Position numbers and translations under genes: made by a program
Shown here: piece by piece, positions 54,223 through 64,000 of the stretch
How positions within the stretch are numbered: the stretch's first letter is position 1
Layout of the letters: the number at the start of each line of letters is the position of its first letter
Notes under the pieces: model-generated
Told to the model about the DNA's origin: nothing
The model's input: only the letters and a program-made list of their open reading frames with translations
Database searches by the model: none
Source: Aradus depressus
Lineage: Eukaryota > Arthropoda > Insecta > Hemiptera > Aradidae
Direction: 5' to 3'
DNA: 64,000 bases
NCBI GenBank assembly: GCA_963662175.1
Contig: OY759227.1
Span: 9,084,501 to 9,148,500, forward strand

Positions 54223-54941
54223 GTCGAAGACAATACTTTGTACCCGACCAAGCTAAGAAAGGAAATATTCTCTTTAGTCAGTGGTGTTGATCCTTTGACA
54301 GTTCTAGATAGAATAAACGTTTGTGATGATTTCTTATCGCCTTTATATACTCTTCTGATATGCATCATTCGACGTCCAGACGATGAATGAATGAAATTAC
54401 GAATGACAGTCTAATTTATAAGATTTAACAGGAATAATAAACATAAATGACCACAGATATTTGAGTTGGGGCTTTGATAGGTTTTGCAGTCAAACTTTAT
54501 ACGACACCCTTTCAGATAGCGCACGAGCTCCGAAGGAGGGCCACTTGTGCCCGCACTATCGAAGAATTTAACGTATTTCCCATTTTTCCTTTAGCACACC
54601 CAATGAGTGCCTTTACTACTACTTTTATCTAAATTCAAAATAGCGTTTTCTTTACAATAAGGTTTACTCGGTAGGGTATCTCTCATGAAAACCCCTCTAA
54701 AATTCTGAATTTTATTATTTTTTGCTAATTTTATCAAATCAAAATTACTAAGCGCCATTGATGGAAAACTCTTGAAAACATTTTTTGCTTCTTCAGATAG
54801 AGTACGATTAATGTTGAGTATTTTACGAATTCCTCCAATTTTTTTAGGATTCGGAATCACGCGCTTTTTTTTAACTACCTTCTTTTTCTTTGATTGAGTG
54901 TCCATGATGTTCACAGTACGAAGATTCAATGAAGAATGGAA
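53690..54941 (-). repeat. Right arm of the 1252-bp inverted duplication
   Basis: Inverse of 51413-52664. Coordinates of matching bases sum to 106354 throughout (for example both capsid ATGs, 52132 and 54222), so there are no net indels between arms. Confidence 0.93.
54411..54905 (-). pseudogene. Adenain-like cysteine protease, inverted copy with a stop
   Basis: Same gene as 51449-51943 on the other strand. The frame is open from ATG 54905 to the catalytic-His block GTHWVC. There a TAA (54593-54591) replaces the TAC (Tyr) codon of the other copy, removing the Asp, Gln and Cys of the active site. The rest of the sequence is otherwise preserved, so the stop arose after the duplication or existed in one parent. 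Confidence 0.88.
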
Positions 54942-54963
54942 GATGCACGTAGAATTACTTTTA

Positions 54964-55884
54964 TTTATAGGCTGAGATTTTTCTTTTCAACTCAACTATT
55001 GTGTTTAGCATCGAATCCCAACCATTTAACATAAACTTCATCGCCTTTTCTTTTCAAAACCTTTTCTACCAAAAAAATATCAGGATGTTTAACAGGTTGT
55101 ATTTCTTGTTCATAGAACCCACCAGCAATCAACTCGTCCCGATTGTCTTTTAGATGATAAGTGATGGGTATGGTTCGTTTTACTTCATGAATTTGAAATA
55201 TTTCCGTCGACCAAGAGGGTTTGTATCCTTTAGCGAAGGCGCTTTTATGTTTTGATATTCTTACGAAATCCCCTACTTTATATTTTGGTTTCTGGCGTAA
55301 ACCTTTTTTCGAATATACGGTTTCCAACAGCAATTTTGCCTTAACTTTTCTCTTGACACAGCAGGGTTTCATATTAATGGTTCGATGTTTCGTGTTATTA
55401 TATCTGTGCACTAATGACTGAATCACAGGCATGCATTTGTAGGAACCTTGTAAACTAAACTGTTTCCAAATTAAATTTTTTAGAGTACTATTGAACCGTT
55501 CGACAATGCAAGCTTTTATATTGCTATATGTTGAGTAATGATTGATATTGTAAGTTTTCATTAAATTTTTGAATTTCGCGTTATAAAATTCCTTTCCCTC
55601 ATCAGTTTGTAGGTTTCGTGGTCGTCGTCCTCCTTTGAGAATGCATCAGTCACTTCTTTGTCAGTTTTTCGTTTTATGGGAACAGCCCAAGCAAATTTAG
55701 AAAAAAATTCAATTTTGGTCAGGACGTATTTAAAACCACTATTGTCCTTTGCGTATGGTATTAGTTCAATCAAATCTGCTTGCCACAAATCGTCTATACC
55801 TTTCAGTATCATGGATCGCCTCCTAAATATTCTTCTCACAGGTTTGTGTAACTCGTTTACAATTTGATGTTTCACATCAGACAT
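54964..55884 (-). pseudogene. Polinton DDE integrase with chromodomain
   Basis: The frame 55884-55561 gives MSDVKHQIVNELHKPVRR, then DDLWQADLIELIPY (first catalytic Asp) and YVLTKIEFFSKFAWAVPIK. A frameshift near 55625 precedes RNLQTDEGKEFYN (second Asp). From 55561 the frame continues with ACIVERFNSTLKNLIWK (catalytic Glu), the SH3-like region (KYKVGDFVRISKHKSAFAKGYKPSWSTEIF) and a chromodomain start (VEKVLKRKGDEVYVKWLGFDAKHNS). A TGA at 54994-54992 sits where chromodomains usually have Trp, and the frame would otherwise run to about 54970. These integrases insert the element into chromosomes, and the chromodomain may bias the site. Confidence 0.88.
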
Positions 55885-56041
55885 CTTGACTGTGAATGAA
55901 TGAACTAACGATTCGATATATTATTTATACAATGATCCCACCATTTTTCAATTGCTTTTCAATTTTTTCTATATCTTTCCAGCTGTTCGCACTTGTCAAA
56001 TTTTCATAAAGATAACTTAATTTTTCAACTAGATCATTTGG

Positions 56042-56990
56042 ATTTCAATTAACTCCCTTTCCAGTTTTCTTTTTCTTCAAAGTAGATTTAGTGGATGTTG
56101 GAAAAAGCTTACAGATGACTTCTCTATATTTCGAATAATTTGGAAGAACGTTCAAGCCTCCGGATTCGCTATACCGTTTCTTATGTGCGTTGGTTAGAGT
56201 CAATATTTCTTTATATTTATTCATATCAATTTCACGAGTTTTCGATTTTGCTGCTTCTTGAAAAGAAGCTCGAACAATCCTGGTGTCGCCTGGTATAAAT
56301 TTCCATCGACATCTAGCCAATCTTCTCTTATGGACACTATTGTATCTCCGATTATTAAATTTCCACCATCATAGCGGATCCCGTACTGGCTATCAAAATC
56401 ACCAGTATCACTATTGATAAATTTTATTATATAGTCGGACGATATAGGACCAACCTCTTCCAAACCCTTTCTAACCATCTCTCTTCCTTCCAGAGACGTT
56501 GCAGCAGTTTGAACTTCCTCCAATGGCGTGGAAGGTGTTTCAATCATTTCTTCCTCGCACAAGTAACTCGGCATACATGTTCTTTTCTCTCTGTGTATCT
56601 TCTACGCAAGTAGAGGGGGTAGGAGCGCACAAAGTCTCATCGAACCGAAGGTCTGTCGGAGAATGGGTCTGTTTATGCCATTTAGGGGTCCATTGTACGT
56701 CCACTTCGTCTTTCACTAATCGTTCTCCTCCTCGTCCATACCGTGATGTAGATGGAATGGGCAAGAAAGATGGTCTAATTTTGCTTTCTACAGTTTCTGT
56801 TTTGTGATTTGGATTGTCAATGACTCGATCCTGCAGTAAATTTTCAAGAGGTTTTACGATTGGTCTATAATTTAATTGTAAATGTTCCTCATAGTCCTGT
56901 CTTTAAGTTTCAAAAAATTACATTTGTCTCGTATGGATTTTTTGATGCCTTCGAGTTCTCTAGCGACACTCTTAGATGTTTATGATTGAC
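56042..56990 (-). pseudogene. DUF8207-like protein of the Polinton, frameshifted
   Basis: N-terminal helical block (ARELEGIKKSIRDKCNFLKL near 56940), NYRPIVKPLENLLQ, a disordered middle (PIPSTSRYGRGGERLV), then IIKFINSDTGDFDSQYGIRYDGGNLIIGDTIV, LYQATPGLFELLF, MNKYKEILTLTNAHKKRY, and a basic tail. This order (YGIRYDG, TPGLFELL, Y..IL..TNAH) matches, from memory, a family labelled DUF8207 found in arthropod elements beside double-jelly-roll proteins. Its role is unknown; a virion or DNA-binding function would be a guess. At least three frameshifts (near 56885, 56570 and 56290) break it. Confidence 0.6.
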
Positions 56991-57005
56991 TAAAGATACC
57001 TCTGA

Positions 57006-57668
57006 TTACTGAACTATTATATAGGTATCGAAACCCTTGCGGTAACGCCCATTATTGAGATCACTTTCTTTATCAATAACCAAAAACCCATACTTATCCC
57101 TCCCCCAACATGTTTGGCAAATTTCTTTGAAATTAGTAATGGTCATGTCAGAATTCACATGGTCTTCATAAATTCTCTTCATATTTAAATTATCTTGTTT
57201 GAAGACTATTATGAAATTAGCATTGTCCCGAATCAAATGCTTTGAGACGCGAGTACCACCATTATGGCGTCCTTGGCAGAAGTAAGACCTGATTTAATCC
57301 TGTCTGTCGCATGAAATGTCATCGAATATGAAAATAGAATTAGGTAAAGCCAAACTGGGGTTAGGAATTTCCGAATGATCTCCATATGGGAAAAAAATTA
57401 TTTCCGTAATTGTTCCCAAAAGTTTCGAGAGCTGTATGTATTTAGATTGATTTAATGTTTTGCTGAAAAGATATATGTTCTCAAACTTAAGTCCATGGGG
57501 GTCATATAGTAAGGCCAGCATCAAGTTGGTTTTACCGCAATTAGATGGTCCACATATAATGCATCGAATACTGTCTGGATATAAAGAACCATGTTTGGGG
57601 TCTCGAGGTACGCTATGACCAACATTATAGAACACTTTAAGATTTTGTTCCTGCTTCACGAAGCGCAT
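57006..57668 (-). pseudogene. Polinton packaging ATPase (FtsK/HerA, A32-like)
   Basis: From ATG 57668: IRCIICGPSNCGKTNLML has the Walker A (residues 40-47, GPSNCGKT), and NSIFIFDDIS the Walker B (residues ~110-118). Right after that the frame meets TAA (57294), and the sequence goes on one base shifted (SKHLIRDNANFIIVFKQDNLNMKRIYEDHVNSDM) to 57006. About 15 residues that normally follow the sensor region are also missing (near RHNGGTRVS). Such ATPases pump DNA into capsids. The frameshift removes the C-terminal half. Confidence 0.87.
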
Positions 57669-58193
57669 GGTGACTACTGATGAAACATCAGTGCTGTCCC
57701 ACTATTTATAGTACTCATGACTACCACTGGTGTGATTATCATCGACAGGGCAAAAGAATATAATTTTTAACCCAGCTTGGAATGTACTTTTAGACGAGTA
57801 AATGTCTGAGACACTCCTCCTTCTTTTGTAACCCGGCTTGGAACGGGCTTTGGCAAAGTTAAAGCCTCAGGCGCTTTATGAAGTTGTAGCCTGATGGGCT
57901 TTATTTTCTTTACATGTTAATTTTATTTTTATTATTTTACTTTTTTCTCTACTATGTTTTCGTTACATCAGTTAGGTTTTCGGGTATTTTACTACCTCGC
58001 CAGTGACCTTCATTCTGGTTTACGGGTGCCTTATGCACCACGCCAGGGACCTCCATTCATACTCAAATCTTTTTTCATGACATAAGTTCATACAAAAAAA
58101 TGGTAATAAACCATTAAGCTCAAAACAAATAAATATATTATCTTCAACAAAAAGTAACAAATAAAAAAAATAATCGGCTTTTATAAAATAAAT
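57669..58193. other. Spacer between ATPase and polymerase genes
   Basis: No ORF. It holds two diverged copies of a ~60-bp segment (AACCCAGCTTGGAATG at about 57769 and AACCCGGCTTGGAACG at about 57832) and a T-rich tract, likely regulatory sequence of the element. Confidence 0.5.
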
Positions 58194-58684
58194 TCAAACT
58201 ATTAAACAGTCAGGTAAATTTAGATTTTTATGACCATAAGGTAGGGTCCGAATCCCATCATCTAAAATAAATCTCTTATCGTCCCTGCTAGATAAAGAAC
58301 TTTTATTTATTTCAACTGTTGTGATTGTATGCTCCTTTGATTGGAACATTCGCATAGGTTTGGTCATTTCACTCTGTTGAAAAAGAATATTTTCGTAATC
58401 TTCAAAAGTTATATGTTTCTTTAAGGAAGCTGCTTTGACTCCCTTGGCCCTTTTCTTAATAATGTCATCAATCTTTATAGAATACATTTTTGGACGAAGT
58501 CCGACAAATTTCCACATTGCAGCTCCGTTCAACTCATCCTTGAATTTTCCTAGTACTTTCTTATTTTTCAATGAAAAGCATTTGTGGTTAATGGGATAAT
58601 CTGAAGTATCAAAATGTTCATCCATATTTTTTAAGTCGTCATAAGCATCATTTGTTAGTATTAGATAAATTAAGGAATCTGTAT
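58194..58684 (-). pseudogene. Polinton DNA polymerase B, C-terminal fragment
   Basis: On the minus strand the fragment begins inside the catalytic motif C: the TDS of the YxDTDS motif is immediately followed by LIYLILTNDAYDDL. Then come FKDELNGAAMWKFVGLRPKMYSIKID (a MYSIK-type block conserved in protein-primed PolB), RAKGVKAASLKKHITFEDYENILF and DDKRFILDDGIRTLPYGH, ending at 58194. Everything N-terminal (TPR, palm motif A, exonuclease) would lie beyond the LTR-X insertion, outside the window. The residues shown N-terminal to TDS in this frame come from the LTR, not from the polymerase. Confidence 0.87.
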
Positions 58685-60258
58685 TGTAATGTAAACAAAC
58701 CCGTTGCCAAGACAACCGATGTCGAAGCGACGTTATTTTTTTGGAATCCATTTGAAAAAAAGAAACAGAAAATAAAGAAGAAAGAAACCTAAGGATGAAG
58801 AACAACTTTAAAAGAAATCAACAGGAAGAAAGTAAGAATAACTTTAAAAGGAAGAAAAGATGGCTGTAGGCCTAACCTTACAGTTATCAAATAACATTCT
58901 GAACATAAATTACCAGATCCACCGACTTTAAAATGAAACCAAATTTTAAGAAAGGACTATTTTAACACCCAGGAACAAAATGAAACAGCTAAAAGAAGAA
59001 GGAATGAAGAAAATTTCAGGAAGTTATAAGCGAAATTAAGAAAAGGTCAATAATTAAAAAACGAGTCGGTAGAAGGTTGTGAAAATTTTTAGGAAAAGAC
59101 AGTTAATTATTAAGAAAAGATTAAAGAAGAAAAAGAAGAGAAAAACTGCCCACATCAGAAAGAAAAGCCAGTAGTAAATTTTGAAGAAACGGTCAGTTCT
59201 AAAATACATCGAATCAACTAGGCCGGATCCCATCTGAAATAATACAAGTGATCCGAAAGTGTATACCACAAACTTTAAACACTGTTTTCGAGAAATGAAG
59301 AAGGCAAAATTAAAAAGAAAAGTTACAGAAAATTAAGATGACAATTTAGAAGAAAGAAGAAACGGAAGAAAGGAGAGAAAACACCAAAAAATATTAATAT
59401 TTAGAAGTAAAACAAGAGACAACAGAAAAAAAGAAACTCGAATTTGCTACCCATAATTCCGTGCGGAGGCAGTCAAGTCAGTCTATGTTGGGTTCTGGTA
59501 GAGGTGGAACCTATGAGAGACCAGTCTCTATATTTTTTGACAATTTCAGTGAAAAGAGTGAGTTAACATGTTAAAGTGAGTACTAAGTGAATAGTGAAGA
59601 GTAGAGAGGATGCGGGAAGAACGTGGACCTCATAATTTATGTTAAAGGAGTAAAATTTGTAAATATATTTCAAGGGTGACGTCACGAGGTAGGATTCATT
59701 TTATTTTTTGTATATATTTCAATGGCCAATTTTCAAGTTCGAAGTTTTTTTTTATTAAAATAGTTTTCATTGTAAATATGTTTTGATTTTTTTTTGATTC
59801 CCCATATCTCTCTCAATGAAATTCAAATCTCAAAACTCATAGGCCTTGCGAATCAACACCTTTGAGATAAGCGCCAATCGTTATCGGGACATAATATTTA
59901 ATAATCTTTATTTTCAGAATCACACCGGGAGACTTTTGGATTGGTGCGAGTAACGTAGTTTGAAAATTTTACAGAGTTATTTATAACATATGTTTTTCAT
60001 TTTTTTTAAGAGCTTCACTCAACCATATGGTAGATTATTTTATTTTTGAAATTATAGATTTAATTAACTTAAATTTCTTTTTTATTATTCAAAATTTTAT
60101 TCATTTTTTTAATTTATTGTGAAAGGCATCAAGTCAATATATTTTATAAAACCTTTCATTATGGCATATCCCTCGTGTGGAAATTAAATTCAATTTTTTT
60201 ATATACTCAAAGTAATATAACTATAGTAACCTCATTTTGAAAACATAAAAACCTAGCA
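58685..60258 (+). repeat. 5' LTR of LTR-X copy 2
   Basis: 1574 bp, about 124 bp longer than in copy 1. The first ~830 bases are nearly the same as copy 1, then it diverges with indels. A partial duplication near the end (TTCATTATGGCATATCCC at about 60155 besides CTAGCATTATGGCATCTCC at the junction) explains part of the extra length. X-box-like (58703-58716) and CRE (59677-59684) sites are kept. Confidence 0.9.
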
Positions 60259-60369
60259 TTATGGCATCTCCTTGTGAGGATAATTTCTTGTTTTTTTTAT
60301 TTTTGCATTCTTTGACCAATAAATAACTCGCATAGAGTCACCGAAACATTTTTTTAATAAAGAGTAAAT

Positions 60370-60459
60370 ATGCCTAAAAGATGCATTTATTTAAAATCAG
60401 GAAGAATAAGGCCATGGGGAGATATGAGTTTCGTTGAGAGAGTGGGGAATATTGTATGA
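60370..60459 (+). CDS. 29-residue ORF of LTR-X copy 2
   Basis: Same peptide as at 26922-27011 in copy 1, ending about 95 bases before the long ORF. Conservation between copies that differ elsewhere is the only support; translation is unproven. Confidence 0.4.
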   Translation: MPKRCIYLKSGRIRPWGDMSFVERVGNIV

Positions 60460-60554
60460 AATTTTTTCAATATATATATAACAATATTGAACACAATTGC
60501 GTTTGTTGCGATATTTATATAAATTTAATTTTGTTTTTGTATTAATATTTAATT

Positions 60555-62057
60555 ATGCCATTGACGAGAGGGGAAGCAAAAAGATTAGAGGAAGAGAACA
60601 AGGGGGAGGAATTTAGTTCTGACGAAGGGTCCGAAATAGAGATTTCGGAGGAAACAGATAGGGAAATACCCGTTGCAATGGAGACCAGAGAGGGTACTAG
60701 TAAGGAAGTACAGGAGATTGATGTGGTTAGTAAAGAGACAGAGGTAGGGATGAAAGAGAAAATAGATGAGAAACCAGACAAGATGGATAGATTCATGGAA
60801 TTAATGACCCAGCAATTAGCAAATCTCAATCAGAGCATAGCTGAACAAAAAATAAGCATGAAAAAATTAGAGACAAATTTAAGGGGTGACATGGGGAATC
60901 TTAATCAAAAGATGGAAGGTTTAGAGACAAATTTAAAGAGGGAAATGGGGGACAAATTAAGAAACATAGAGACAAACTTGAGTGGGGTAGAGACAAATTT
61001 AAGTAGTAAGATTGACGAACAGAAAACAAACATGACAAATTTAGAGACAAATTTACGAGGGGATATGACTAATTTGAGAGGGGACATTCAAGATTTAGAG
61101 GTGAGATTAGATAAGCAGGTGGACAGCTTGAAGGATCAAATAGGGAGTTTAGAAATAGAAAATCAAGAGTTAGAAGACAAAGTTGATCAGGTAGCAGAAA
61201 GTTTAAAGGGGGAATTTAATAAAAAAATAAGCAATTTAAAAGAAGAAATAGAAGGTCGGATGAAGAAGGTTATCGGTAAAATAGATACCGCGGAAGAGGA
61301 ATGGGAGGAACGCTGTCAAAATTTCGAGTTAAGGTTGTCAGGAATTAGGGAGGACAACAGCGTCCAAACAGCTGAACTTTCTGAAAGGATTAGCTGGGTA
61401 GAAGGGATTCAGGAGGAAGGATTCAAGGGAGTTGTAGAATTAGGGAGCAAAATAGAAACCAATTCAGAAAGAATTAGTCAAATAGAAGGGGACATGTCAA
61501 AATTAAAGGAAGAAATCAGTAAGAGAATGGGAAAGGTTCAAACTGTAGATATAGAAAAAGGAACAAACTTAGAAATTTTAGTAGAGGAAGTCAAAATAGT
61601 TTCGGAAGTTAGTTATAGAAATAGTTTAGAAAATAAAGGTACAGATTTAGTAGTGAAAAATAAGTTTCAAAGTAAGAAAATTTTGGTCAGAAAATTTCTT
61701 TCCAAGGGAGAAATCAAAATGAAGTATCATTTAGAGCAAATTAATGTAGAAGTAAGAAAATATGAGAGTGTGGATGTTTTGCTGTATGGATGGAGAGTGG
61801 ACTTGACAGAAATATTATATAGGACAGCTGACAGGTTCGAGAACATTTTTAGAGCAAAATACAGACAAACCGAACAGATAACTTTTAAAATAAGGGGAAA
61901 TGAAAAAAATGACGTAGTACTGACAGACAGACTACGCAAAATTTTATTTAGTGTAGGGGGGAAGATATTTGAAGACATTATACGGCGAGGTATTAGGAAA
62001 AAAATATATGCAATCAGTTTAAGGCTCTACAATGATAATTGTATCAGCCGAACTTAA
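60555..62057 (+). CDS. Coiled-coil Gag-like protein of LTR-X, intact 500-codon ORF
   Basis: The only long gene of the element. Residues 1-90 are acidic (MPLTRGEAKRLEEENKGEEF, EISEETDREIP). Residues ~90-330 are continuous coiled coil with repeated LETNL(R/K/S) units (about six between residues 100 and 180) and a RISQIEGDMSKLKEEISKRM segment. Residues ~340-500 are a different, possibly globular, basic domain (SKKILVRKFLSKGEIKMKYHLEQINVEVRKYESV, RADRFENIFRAKYRQ-like) ending FEDIIRRGIRKK. No CCHC knuckle, capsid motif or enzyme motif is visible. Position between LTR and long 3' region suggests a Gag or RNA-binding role, but that is inference. The start at 60555 is shared with copy 1 and follows an AT-rich leader. 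Confidence 0.8.
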   Translation: MPLTRGEAKRLEEENKGEEFSSDEGSEIEISEETDREIPVAMETREGTSKEVQEIDVVSKETEVGMKEKIDEKPDKMDRFMELMTQQLANLNQSIAEQKISMKKLETNLRGDMGNLNQKMEGLETNLKREMGDKLRNIETNLSGVETNLSSKIDEQKTNMTNLETNLRGDMTNLRGDIQDLEVRLDKQVDSLKDQIGSLEIENQELEDKVDQVAESLKGEFNKKISNLKEEIEGRMKKVIGKIDTAEEEWEERCQNFELRLSGIREDNSVQTAELSERISWVEGIQEEGFKGVVELGSKIETNSERISQIEGDMSKLKEEISKRMGKVQTVDIEKGTNLEILVEEVKIVSEVSYRNSLENKGTDLVVKNKFQSKKILVRKFLSKGEIKMKYHLEQINVEVRKYESVDVLLYGWRVDLTEILYRTADRFENIFRAKYRQTEQITFKIRGNEKNDVVLTDRLRKILFSVGGKIFEDIIRRGIRKKIYAISLRLYNDNCISRT

Positions 62058-64000
62058 AGTAAGTAACCATTTTTGAAACTCGAATGAGTTATAGACTGAC
62101 AGACAGACAAACTGAATAAAACTATAGACAGACACTGACAAAACTACGGATAAATGATATTTGCAATTGATAAAAGAAAAAAATGAATATATTGTATGAA
62201 TGAAGTTTATTTGGAATACATACTTGTGTTGTTGTTGAATTTATAATATGTTAATGTAAGGGCTTGTATTAGGTTAATAGAATGTAATCATGATGTCAAT
62301 TTTATTTCGAAGTGGTGTTTGTAAACAAAGGGGTAGAGAGAAGGTAACATCCCATGGAGAGGTTATAAACATGACCAAACTAGTTAGTTTATGATGAACG
62401 AGACCGAACTAGTACAGAAGGTGATCGACCTGGTTCGTAAAGTGAACCGTTCATTTAGTGACCGGTAACCGTACTTTTGGATAGGGATATCCGATTTTCA
62501 GGTAATTAAACGTATATATAGGATTTTTTTTAGTATATTTTTCTTTATTTAGATTATTAGTAATTAATCGAGAATGCAAGATGGAATAAATGAAGTAGAT
62601 TAGTTTTGTTTTTTGTAGTAAATAAGCAAGCGGAGACTAATTGATCCCCTGCAATAAGCAAGCGGAGACAATTAGGTCTCTTGCAGTATTTGGCGTCTGC
62701 ACTTGCCCAGCCTAGAAACAGTAGACAGAGAACTAGCCCGGTCTCTCCGAAGCTTGACGCGCTTCCTGTATGTCGAGTCACAGGACTGGTTCCCGACGGA
62801 GCTGTCGCTTGGTGTCGGAGAGAGGGAGTGCAGATTGCCTCCTCTTTTTGGCATTGGGGGTCAGTATCTGGAAGGAACGGTCCAACTGGGGGCCAGAGAA
62901 GGATTTTTAGCTGATCCTATGGGAATCGAACCTAGCCATCTCAGAAACATTTAGACAAAGCTAATACACATAAAACATACATTATTACGGGGATTTATGA
63001 TTTATTTGATACATTTATGTTACACCGTACGGACAACACAACATTAAGAAACGAAATCATTTTACATTACTCAACTTACACAATACACAGGAGGGGATTT
63101 TGTATTATTTTGCATTTTTTTATGATTTTATTTGTATATAGTGTAGATGTGTTAATTTAGTATTAGAGGAATGAATGCTGGTATGAAAGAAATTGAGAGT
63201 GAATGATCGCGAAATAAGGGGGGAGACAATATATATATATAGATTTTTATGCTGTGCAGTCTTTTCTAACATATAAACCACTATTATTTTTTGCATTTTT
63301 CCATAAGCGGATTTGTGCAGCTTATTTTTTTTTACATATACCACTATTAATTTTGCATTTGCATAGACCCCTAAGTTGGTTTCATACATCAGTACATTTA
63401 TCTTTATTATACATATATGTAAGACCGTAGGAAATGGAAGATTAGTAGATTTGCTGGCAAGTATTTTTTAGTTTTTTTTTTTTTGGGGTAAAGAGAATGA
63501 AGGGATAGGATTATTCGCAGGAAGAATTAAGAATTTTATAAATAGTTTCATTTAGATATGTTTTGTTTAAGAAAAGGGGATGTAATATGATTAATAATAA
63601 AATAATTAGAATAAATGGGGATAATTTTTTCTTTGAGACTTACAAGACGTTACTGAAAACTTAGATATTGAGGAAGTTATTTGGAAGTTAGAGCTATTAG
63701 AGAATAGATAGCTAGATATTTATATTTTTTTGTGAGATAGCCTACCCAAGGAAGGGAGGATCCACATTTTCTGCGACGATATATGAGAATTATAATCTAC
63801 GATGATATAAGAAGTTATTAGGGATTTTTTTTTTGAGATTAAGAAGTTGAAGTTTTTTTTTTTGAGCTATAGGAGGAGTTAGGGAATGGGCGAAGGCCTA
63901 GGTAACGTCGAGATAATGGGATAAGGAATATTTATACTTTGTAGGGGGGAATTTTGTAACTTGAGAAGTTGACATAGGAAGTTGAATTTTATTTGAACCA
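62058..64000 (+). other. Non-coding interior of LTR-X copy 2, to window edge
   Basis: It corresponds to copy 1 from 28547 to about 31000. It keeps the doubled AATAAGCAAGCGGAGAC (about 62622-62670), the GC-richer block (62635-62955), one and a half units of the ~62-bp repeat (63250-63375) and the T-runs. No ORF with motifs. The 3' LTR lies outside the window. Confidence 0.75.

Larger units (their letters stand above)
51413..58684. mobile_element. Decayed Polinton/adintovirus-like element
   Basis: On the minus strand, from the right: type-B DNA polymerase C-terminus, packaging ATPase, DUF8207-like protein, retroviral-type integrase with chromodomain, adenain-like protease and double-jelly-roll-type protein. 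This gene set is characteristic of Polintons, which are virus-like self-synthesising elements. The left part is an inverted copy of the protease-capsid block. Most genes carry frameshifts or stops, so no functional virus-like element is present. True terminal repeats are not found, and the polymerase is cut by LTR-X copy 2. Confidence 0.85.
58685..64000 (+). mobile_element. LTR-X copy 2 (5' LTR and most of the interior; runs off the window)
   Basis: It starts TGTAATGTAAAC at 58685, directly after polymerase coding sequence. The preceding GTAT (58681-58684) is the candidate target duplication, to be matched beyond 64000. The 5' LTR is 58685-60258, the long ORF is 60555-62057, and the interior follows copy 1 to the window edge. 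It is more diverged from copy 1 than copy 1's own LTRs are from each other. Confidence 0.92.

Noticed and set aside
58194..58805. Reading the whole 203-codon ORF as a polymerase with a variant HYNTDS active site
   Set aside because: The first ~40 codons are LTR-X sequence; the variant motif is an artefact of the insertion junction.

Overview
This is a repeat-dense, AT-rich eukaryotic window, most likely from an arthropod. I infer that from the retrotransposon clades present (BEL/Pao, Ty3/gypsy, Jockey-like LINEs), a ZBED5/GTF2IRD2-type hAT, a PIF/Harbinger element, and a Polinton/adintovirus-like element with a chromodomain integrase and a double-jelly-roll-type capsid protein. I recognise no host gene. 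Almost every coding stretch belongs to a mobile element, and most are broken by frameshifts, stops or deletions.

Layout. 1-1 kb: edge of a PIF/Harbinger element. 1.5-7.1 kb: a minus-strand Jockey-like LINE split by a gypsy element (1850-5818). 7.1-8.7 kb: non-coding, with a 193-bp palindrome. 8.7-20.2 kb: a BEL/Pao element (BEL1) split by a 9-kb composite gypsy-derived insertion (9012-18080). That insertion has 78-bp inverted ends, a 4-bp target duplication, a foldback of two 366-bp arms, minisatellites and an array of about 25 units resembling the T-arm half of a tRNA. 20.5-35.7 kb: a three-level nest. A hAT element (20533-35738, 8-bp target duplication) holds a BEL/Pao element (BEL2, 21777-34227, 5-bp duplication). 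BEL2 in turn holds a 7.7-kb LTR element (called LTR-X here, 25359-33070, 4-bp duplication). 38-44.6 kb: two Jockey-like LINE copies around BEL debris. 46.4-48.8 kb: a third gypsy-type pol. 50.1-51.0 kb: a Gag-like remnant and a minisatellite. 51.4-58.7 kb: a decayed Polinton with protease, capsid, integrase, a DUF8207-like protein, ATPase and DNA polymerase B, in which the protease-capsid block is repeated as a 1252-bp inverted duplication. 58685-end: a second LTR-X copy, inserted in the polymerase active-site motif and running off the window.

How it fits together. The nest can be ordered both by who interrupts whom and by LTR divergence: about 1% between the BEL2 LTRs and about 0.5% between the LTR-X LTRs. 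LTR-X is the most interesting item. It has TG...CA ends, 1450-bp LTRs, a polypurine tract and an intact 500-codon coiled-coil ORF in the second copy, but no recognisable protease, reverse transcriptase or integrase. It therefore looks like a recently active element mobilised by other elements' enzymes. Inverted duplications recur through the window at 52 bp to 1.25 kb.
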